This document shows positions 56,621-64,000 of a stretch of 64,000 nucleotides of DNA, one piece after another. The notes below the pieces were generated by a model. That model was not told where the DNA came from, made no database searches, and saw only the letters and a list, made by a program, of their open reading frames with translations. The DNA lies in assembly GCA_030141605.1 (NCBI GenBank), contig JAQGDQ010000281.1, positions 1 to 64,000 of the forward strand. Reading direction: 5' to 3'. A program made the position numbers and the translations under genes. Each line of letters starts with the position of its first letter. The stretch's first letter is position 1. Source of the DNA: Tubiluchus corallicola. Taxonomy: Eukaryota > Priapulida > Priapulimorpha > Priapulimorphida > Tubiluchidae.

Positions 56621-57467
56621 AAATGAACAGAATCCATCTAGAGGAAGAAGCTACTCTCTGACATTTCAATTTTTAAAATGAAAATGCCACATGTAAATAC
56701 GCCTTTTCGCGTGAAACACGACATGTGAAGGTGTGACTCATGTAGCCTAACGAACCACAAATGCTTTAGAATTATTTTCTACCTAAATGAGCATTTCTGA
56801 CACGAGGGGAGACGGGAGAAGCAATGATTGAATAGCAATGCCAAACGCCTAAGTAACGTAGAAGATAACGTTCGGAGTAGACAAACGTGAGAAAACTACC
56901 TAAAAGAAATCTGTTTCAAGAAAATTACACTGACGGATATCACAGAGGATCAGATCCACGAATACTAAAATTTCTAATACATTTTTGACGAAACTTGAAT
57001 TATTGTGATTTTGTATAAAATATAAACTGACAACATGGTAATGCTTTAATCTCCATTGCTCAATTCAAACTGTGTTAATTGCACAAACAGCGCGCAACAG
57101 GCAAGGCTAGCAGCAAGGTACAGCATGGTACGAAAAAATAGCTCAAAAGCACGGTACGGATGTACTTTATTTTTTCAACAGTACGGTACGGTCCGAAATT
57201 ATTTTCGTATTTTTATCTGCACCATTTTCCTCAATTTCTTGTTATGCTTCTATAGTCAGCAACTCAGTATGGTTTGCCAGTAGGTGGGCTCTATTGTTTT
57301 CTCCCAATTAATGCAAAGCACAAGCAAATAAAACCGCTAAATTAGTTCTTTTTAAGTGCAAAAGCCTGTAGTTGCTTGGAAGTACCAGTTGTCATTTCCC
57401 GTAAATTACGTTTATTGTTGTGTTACGAGCGGAGCAGGACACTAAGCGTACAAGTTACGTACTAGAC

Positions 57468-57585
57468 GTGGGCTAGGCCAAGTAGGATAATTGTCGTGCG
57501 TGGGCTAGCCCAAGTAGGACGCACCGTACATGGGCTGGCTCAAGTAAAACGCATTGTACATGGGCTGCCCAAGAAGGACACTAGA
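57468..57585. repeat. minisatellite, about 31-bp unit, four copies
   Basis: The unit begins GTGGGCTAGCCCAAGTAGGA or a variant and recurs four times with substitutions. A more diverged unit may precede it. The unit core GGGCTAGCCC is palindromic. Confidence 0.8.
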
Positions 57586-60500
57586 GACGTCACGAATTGA
57601 GTTGTTAACCGTACTAGCAGTGTTCGTTGTCCTTGCTTATTTAATAATAACAATTAAGAACGCTTTGAATAATTCGTTATACATCTGGCAAAATAGAAGA
57701 ATCTTATTCTCAGCTAGTAGAATGGTCAATATTACATTTGGCTTCAATATTAATCTTTTTGAAGTGAATAAACTTGCTTTTTAGGTGATTCCAACATTTG
57801 CTTAAGGTATATCATTTTTATTTTTTCTTGCTTCACAGGCAGATGATCCGTTTCACTACCCCTTGGACAAATAATTATTTCCTACTAAGTAAACTGGCTA
57901 GCGAGCTATGTGCCCTACATAATTTCTGTCTTTAAAGCATTATATAGTTAGCTTAATGTTATGATGATGTTAATGGAGCTAATAATAATGATGATATTAT
58001 TGTAAAAAATACATTTTTAAATTGTCAAGGACTATCCGTCATTATTATTAAGTTACTTTTTCTAAAACAAATTTAGTTTTATGTTTTATTATGTCATAAT
58101 TCTCAATTCTCGACAGAAATCGCCAGTGCCCTATTTTGGCTGCCCATGCACGACACTGCTTTTCCGCAAATTTAACACATGCACTTTAGCGAAAATACAC
58201 CAATTCATGTAAGCCACTATTTTAACTGCTATTTCTAGCTGTTCTGTAATAATTTACTGCATATCTCAAGCAATGCAGATTCTGTTGAAACAAGAGCATT
58301 TCAAAATGTATGTTGTTAATGAGGAATGCTTAGAATTTTTTGTGCAAAAGAGTAACTTTCAACTTCAGAATAAATAACAAGCAACTGCTGTTTTTAATGT
58401 CATTATTTTGTTCTTAATATTAACATCTGGCAGACTGCTTTTTTATATATTACATACAGCATAGTTTGTATGGTAAAGATTTGGAATCTAAAATAAACAA
58501 TATGGAAGTACAAACAACACTTCTTTTTTAAACAATGCATAAATTCATAACAGGAATTAGGAATTAATTGTATTTTATTGTTTTACAATTAGCTTTTATG
58601 CCACTAATGTGCCAGCTCATACAAGCACTTGGTACGGAATATGATACAGATAAGCGAATTCCAAAAATAAACGTTTTTGGAGTGGTAATTATAGTTGATC
58701 ACTGTCACCGAACATGCTAGCATTGCCATCATACCGATCAGATTATCAGAAATTTGAAAAAAATCTCAAATGCGGTGAATATTAAATATTGTAGACTTTG
58801 TGTGGGTTTTGTGTCAATAGTACTGCTCGTGCATAGTAACGGCAGTGCGTTTTCTTGCTTGAGGAAATCTGAGGACAGTGTGTTCTTATTACATTGCTTT
58901 TGATAAATTATAAATGTCTTGTGGTCATTATGATCCGCCTCTCATACAACCCATGATTACTCAACAAAATAAAATAGTTAAACGACAAGAAAAGCCCTAG
59001 TTAAGACAAGTCTCAGGAAATGTTTGGTAAAAAATTACAATGGCTAGAGGCAATCTTAAGCGTTTATCATAGTCACGTTAAAGGAATTTCCTGTTTGTTT
59101 TCATTTTAAATGCTCCTGCGAGACTGTTACGGCCATGCTATATTAGATGACGTTACACCCGCACAACACAAATCTATATAGTACGCACTCAGAACTCACT
59201 GTGAGTCAGAACCATTCGCTAGCGGAATGTACAGTACGCCCCGAACTTTCAACTTTCATTCTTTCACAGTGTAACGTTTGCTTGCATCTATCAAATTCCT
59301 GTTAAACTCAGCCTACTTAAACTAACTGATACACATAATTAGAACTGGCCAAATTTACGTACAAATTTGAACATCAATGGCTTCTTAATTTATGTGCAAA
59401 TTATTAGACTCCGTTCCTAACGTTCATTTTTATTATACAAGATCTGCTGTAAATCATTCTTTCTATATTGGACGTTTTAATACTACACTGGGACAAAAAT
59501 CATTAACATACCAGGATGCAAAACTGGAATTCTTTAGCCCCTCAAATTATAACTTCTGGCACTCTTAACATAATAAAAGATATAAAAAGGACTTGCTGTT
59601 GACCTATACTATTTGATGTAAGCATAAATATTTTCAAAAATTTGTATTCCATTCAGAATTTTTTTGGTAACGAGAATTTATGTTCTTTTTGTTTTGTTTT
59701 GCTTAAATATTAATGAATGTGTTTTTGAGTTATGTTTTGATTTGGTTTTTCTTTGTTTCAATGGTTCGACTTTTTTTGAGTTGTTCCATAGTTTGTTGCA
59801 CAATTATTTTGAACCTTAGTGCATGTATTTATTTTCATAATTATTACATTTAAATGTGCGTGCTGCTTTAGTTGCTTAAAATTATATTACCACAATTAAT
59901 TTTGTTTTAACATTAATTTTGTTAATTTTAAATTGTACTTTTGTTTATTATTCAGTTCTCCTATTGTGAAACTATCATTATTTTACCGTGTCCAAGTGTT
60001 CAGCATCTTTATGAATTTTATGAAATGAATTTCACATCCATTAACTTATCTAGCCATGTATGAAAACTATAGAATTGTTAAAATAAGGGTGGCTGACTTA
60101 GTTGACTTGTACTTTGTTTTTTATAATTGTAATTTTTTGCCATAGTACATTATTGGACTTGTGCAATAATGTTGCATTGAATTGAATTGTTTACTTTTTT
60201 GACGCACAGAGGGCGGGCAAGCGCTAATCGTGAACGTGGCTGGCATTAACATCGTTAACATTATTATTTTTATGTAATGCAGTGGATTAAACTTTGATTT
60301 TGTATAAATAAAGTTCAGCATTTGTTTGAGACTGGATAACTTTAAAGAGCTTGAAGGGTAGGCTATTGAAACTTGAATTTAACGGTGTGCCTTGTCTGAG
60401 ATTGCACTAGATAATCATAACGTGAAGTAAAATAATTTATTTGTCTCTAAATTTTACAAAATAAAAAAATAATGATCCTTATTTTTTTCAAAATGACCAA

Positions 60501-60609
60501 CCGATAGAGTATAAGAACTGCCTGAAAATTATAGATTTTGTTTGGCTCCGCGATAATCATCAAAACAATAAAATTTAACAAGCATTGTAATAGACAGAAG
60601 TACAACTTC

Positions 60610-61520
60610 TTTAGATTATACATTAATAAATCCAGCGGTGAATACTGGATAAGAGATATGCTGAAAGATGTTATGGTATTGTTCTGGATGATCTGCCCAC
60701 CATCCGTCAAGTTGTCTTTTAAAATGATCCCGACGTCTTTCATTGCTAACATGGTTACCCAACCAGTGATACCCGGAAAGTGAAATTATTCTCGTTTTTG
60801 CATATTGGCTTACAGATCTTGCGCCTTCACCCCTATAATTGACTTGAAAGTAATGCTCAGGATTTAGTTTGGTATCATTGTTGAAAATTCAAAATGTGGT
60901 TAACACATCTTTGTGTTTTCCCCTGTGAGTTTTAACCTCTGCACGCGTTCGGAATATGATAGACCATGCATGCAATGCAGGTACCAGCTTGGTTGCTTGT
61001 CTCTTTTGGATAGCATGTTATGTCTCCATAATCCATTATTGGGCATGCAAAGGTTTTGTAAGGGATTAAAAACATATCGCAGTCTAGGTATACGAATGCC
61101 CTGCGAATAGACGACAGCCGTTTCCGAGTAGACTTCATCAATATGTCCCTTGAAGGACAATGAGTTATTGATGTAGGCACCAAGATCTTTTTGTGTTTGA
61201 TTACTAGTAATAAGTGCAGGTTGTCCACTCTTGTCGAGCATGGTGTATTTAAAATTGTTGGAGTTTTTGCCTATAGAGTACCTTACACTTATCGCTGTTG
61301 AATGGCATTTGCCAATTTCATGATCAAGCATCCAAGATCTTGACCTCATTCTGCAGTGTATCATAGTCACTGTAAAATGCAATTTGCCGGTAGATTTTAG
61401 TATCATCAGCGAACATTTTAACCATCGAAGCCACATTGTCAGGAATGCCGTTGACTTATAATACAAAATGCAATGGTCCTAACACACTCCCTTGTGGCAC
61501 CCCACTATTGACTTCAGTGA
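60610..61520 (-). mobile_element. LINE reverse-transcriptase relic
   Basis: The minus strand carries, in order but in shifting frames, GVPQGSVLGPL, the catalytic motif MFADDTKIYR, FNSDKC, KDLGAYINNSLSF, IMDYGD, the conserved HGLSYSERVQRLKL and a tail containing FKRQLDGWW. These are RT palm-to-thumb and C-terminal motifs of non-LTR retrotransposons (CR1/RTE/Jockey-like; clade not resolved). In-frame stops (for example between GPL and FADD) and several frameshifts show it is inactive. It ends about 230 bases upstream of the TM9SF1 start codon. Confidence 0.75.
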
Positions 61521-61691
61521 TAGAGGAAAATGCTGTTTATAGCAGCATGTTTACTTGTAATAAATTTTTCAGCTTGATGCATTTTCACTGGGAAATTACA
61601 CTAATCTTATGTAATCATTAATGTAAATTATAAAAACTTACGCACATGTCTTGTGATATGAATAGCTGATCAAATTTTAACTTTTTTTCAG

Positions 61692-61750
61692 TAAAAGGAT
61701 GTCAATTTGATGAGCAAAGTGAAGTGCAGTCGTGAAGTGTAAACACCATT
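61692..61750 (+). promoter_or_regulatory. TM9SF1 leader segment with two upstream ORFs
   Basis: It follows a good acceptor (AACTTTTTTTCAG). ATG TCA ATT TGA encodes a 3-residue peptide; a second ATG starts a 10-residue peptide ending at a TAA about 10 bases before the main start. If transcribed, both would lower translation of TM9SF1. Confidence 0.4.
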
Positions 61751-63523
61751 ATGGCTGTTCTGGTAGCATTAATCACTGTACTTATTAGTTTATTATCAGC
61801 CTCGCCTATTTCTGTGGCTCGTGAATCTAAATATAAGGACAATGAAAAAGTTATTTTATATGCGAATAAGGTGGGTCCGTACTTTAACCCTCATGAAACT
61901 TATCATTACTATTCATTGCCTGTGTGTCGGCCAGACAAAGTAGAGCATAAAAGCTTAACTTTAGGTGAAGTTTTAGATGGTGATCGCATGGCTGTGTCAA
62001 CGTATGAAATCTTATTCAAAAAAGATGAAGAAGCAAAAACCTTGTGTACAGTGACACTGCAACAAAAAGATATTGACGAACTTAAATCAGCCATTGAAGA
62101 CTTATACTACTTTGAGTTTATATTAGATGAACTGCCGTTACGTGGTTTCATTGGCCATTTAAGTGAAAGTGGATTTTTACCACATCGTCATGAAGTATTT
62201 CTCTGGGTTCATCATCACTTTAGGATTGAGCACAATGGCAATCAAATTATTGCTGCCAATGTTACAACAAAAGATCACCAACCAATCAACCTGGATAATG
62301 TCCAAGAACGCACAGAGATCACCTTTACATACAGTGTAAAGTGGTTAAAAAGTGATGCTAAGTATGAAGAACGTCAAAAGCGGTTGCATGATAGCAGTTT
62401 TTTCCCCAAGACTCTTGAAATCCACTGGTTGTCTATCATAAATTCAATGGTTTTAGTTTTCCTCTTAATTGGTTTTGTCATCATCATACTTACACGAGTA
62501 TTGAAGAATGATTTCGCAAAGTCTAATATGGATCCCGATGAGGAAGATCTTGACGTTGACGACAATGGCTGGAAAATCATACACACAGATGTTTTCCGAT
62601 TTCCGCCCTACAAATCTCTGTTCTGTGCTGTTCTCGGAGTTGGTTCGCAGTTTCTAGCTCTGGCCACTGGCATAATAGTGATGGCATTGATTGGGATTTT
62701 TAACGTTCACCGTCATGGTTCGATGAACACGGCTGCCGTCATTTTGTATGCTTTTACATCCATCATTGCTGGATATGTATCTGGCAAGACTTACAAGGAA
62801 ATGAAAGGAGACAGTTGGGTTTGGAATATAAATTTAACCACTTGCCTTTTTGCAGTGCCTTTTTTCATCATTTGGAGCATTTTGAACACAGTAGCTTGGA
62901 TTTACCATTCCACACAGGCGTTGCCCTTCACCACCGTCCTATTGCTTATGTGTATCTGGTTACTGGTCGGCTACCCACTTACAGTTTTGGGCGGAATCAT
63001 AGGCAAGAACTTTTCTGGAAGTTTTGACGCTCCATGCAGAACAAAAAACATTCCCCGAGAAATCCCGTCAGTACCGTGGTATCGCACAACAGTGGCACAT
63101 ATGCTTATTGGAGGCTTTCTCCCATTCAGCGCTATATCCGTGGAGTTGTATTATATATTCGCCACACTATGGGGACGTGAGATGTACACACTGTATGGCG
63201 TACTATTCATCGTTTATACCATTTTGATCAGCGTTACAGCATGCATTTCTGTAGCACTCACTTATTTTCAGCTCTCTGCAGAGGATTATCGTTGGTGGTG
63301 GCGTTCAATTTTCGGAGCTGGGTCTACAGGTGGTTTCGTCTTTTGTTATGCATTGTTTTACTATTTTCAGAGGTCAAACATGACGGGAATACTGCAAACG
63401 GCTCAATTTTTTGGTTATACCCTCCTGTCCTGTTATATCTTTTTCCTGATGCTTGGAACAGTATCTTATTTTGCATCTGTAAAATTTATTAGATACATCT
63501 ATAAAAATATTCACATGGACTAA
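61751..63523 (+). CDS. TM9SF1: transmembrane 9 superfamily member 1 (nonaspanin)
   Basis: The entire 590-aa coding sequence is in one exon. A signal peptide covers about 1-22. The lumenal domain extends to about 225 and contains [29 protein letters not shown] and [16 protein letters not shown]. Nine membrane segments follow at about 229-249, 291-315, 325-343, 359-383, 392-417, 447-471, 479-505, 519-540 and 552-577. [37 protein letters not shown] and [10 protein letters not shown] match human TM9SF1 (606 aa) much better than TM9SF2, 3 or 4. Family members reside in Golgi and endosomes and act in membrane-protein sorting; TM9SF1 is linked to autophagy. The family C-terminal KxD signal reads HMD here, so the lysine is missing. 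The ATG has A at -3 and G at +4. An AG acceptor at 61690-61691 suggests an intron in the leader, and two tiny upstream ORFs follow it. Confidence 0.96.
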   Translation: MAVLVALITVLISLLSASPISVARESKYKDNEKVILYANKVGPYFNPHETYHYYSLPVCRPDKVEHKSLTLGEVLDGDRMAVSTYEILFKKDEEAKTLCTVTLQQKDIDELKSAIEDLYYFEFILDELPLRGFIGHLSESGFLPHRHEVFLWVHHHFRIEHNGNQIIAANVTTKDHQPINLDNVQERTEITFTYSVKWLKSDAKYEERQKRLHDSSFFPKTLEIHWLSIINSMVLVFLLIGFVIIILTRVLKNDFAKSNMDPDEEDLDVDDNGWKIIHTDVFRFPPYKSLFCAVLGVGSQFLALATGIIVMALIGIFNVHRHGSMNTAAVILYAFTSIIAGYVSGKTYKEMKGDSWVWNINLTTCLFAVPFFIIWSILNTVAWIYHSTQALPFTTVLLLMCIWLLVGYPLTVLGGIIGKNFSGSFDAPCRTKNIPREIPSVPWYRTTVAHMLIGGFLPFSAISVELYYIFATLWGREMYTLYGVLFIVYTILISVTACISVALTYFQLSAEDYRWWWRSIFGAGSTGGFVFCYALFYYFQRSNMTGILQTAQFFGYTLLSCYIFFLMLGTVSYFASVKFIRYIYKNIHMD

Positions 63524-64000
63524 TTTATGAAGTGATAGTGTCATGTTCATTAGTGATCAAATGCAGTGTTAATGCACAGTTTAAGTTTGAATTGTTATAT
63601 TTCAATATTTTGTGTTATATGTCACATGGTTATTGCGCAATGTCAGTGTATGTATATATATTTTGTGATGTCTATACTTTTATTATAATTATTCAGCAAT
63701 TTCCTGTGAATTGGTTTTAAAATTTTCTCTGTACATTTACGGAGCTGCTCTTCCCATAGTGACATATGAGGCTAAACCAAACCATTTTTATCTGGTAAAC
63801 TACTGTGGCTATCGAGTCTGAAATTTCAAATGTGATTTGTGAGCTTGCAAACTTTTGCATCTAGTTTTGTGATACTTATCACTGATGAACTATAAATAGT
63901 ACATTAAATTACTGTTTTACTTATTATTTGTAGATTCTGCACGAGTTCATGATTTCATTTGGAGAAAAGAATGAAAAAAGACACATTTTCTAAATATTTT
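63524..64000. other. 3' region of TM9SF1
   Basis: AT-rich 3' untranslated sequence. No AATAAA is visible; the variant ATTAAA at 63903-63908 could direct polyadenylation. No further gene was seen before the right edge. Confidence 0.5.

Larger units (their letters stand above)
53864..61750. other. gene-poor region between NELFCD and TM9SF1
   Basis: The two genes diverge here. It contains a possible orphan exon (55377-55502), two LINE relics, a (GA)n tract and a minisatellite. Nothing was recognised in 53864-55370, which should hold the NELFCD promoter, or in 57600-60600. Confidence 0.6.

Noticed and set aside
60447-60752. 101-codon minus-strand frame as a gene
   Set aside because: A different frame of the same stretch carries the LINE C-terminal motif FKRQLDGWW, so this is a frameshifted shadow of the relic.

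Overview
This is a piece of a eukaryotic, animal nuclear genome. The evidence is multi-exon genes with GT/AG introns, AATAAA signals, metazoan-specific proteins, many microsatellites and several decayed transposable elements. The sequence is visibly AT-rich. The tyrosine kinase resembles insect Src42A more than vertebrate SRC in its activation loop, SH2-kinase linker and tail, so an invertebrate, possibly a protostome, is the best guess. The species cannot be named from the sequence.

Layout, left to right. Positions 310-1602 (minus) hold two exons of a glucokinase-regulatory-protein-like SIS-domain gene (GCKR) that runs off the left edge. Positions 2544-2587 (minus) hold a probable last exon of an unidentified gene, with a polyadenylation signal. 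Positions 3904-21343 (plus) hold a complete nine-exon Src-family kinase (543 aa). Positions 23082-39736 (minus) hold a complete 20-exon THOC1 (672 aa), convergent with the kinase. Positions 44702-53863 (minus) hold a complete 15-exon NELFCD (589 aa). Positions 55.4-61.6 kb are gene-poor and carry two LINE relics, a (GA)n tract and a minisatellite. Positions 61751-63523 (plus) hold TM9SF1 (590 aa), with its whole coding region in one exon. I rebuilt the exon structures by hand; splice phases agree at every junction of the three spliced complete genes, and the conceptual lengths are close to the human or fly proteins.

The genes are not an operon. THOC1 (mRNA packaging and export, THO/TREX) and NELFCD (promoter-proximal pausing of RNA polymerase II) are tandem on the same strand and both act in nuclear mRNA production, but nothing in the sequence shows they are co-regulated. 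The kinase signals at the membrane, and TM9SF1 belongs to the Golgi/endosome nonaspanin family.

The most informative non-genic content is mobile. It comprises a 2.9-kb element with ~490-bp terminal inverted repeats between TTAA sites (THOC1 intron 17), two short hAT-type elements with 8-bp target duplications, a third probable hAT-like element, two copies of a tRNA-derived SINE-like sequence, and two LINE reverse-transcriptase relics. I found no clearly new biological system; the best leads are the TTAA element and the candidate SH3-SH2-only Src isoform.
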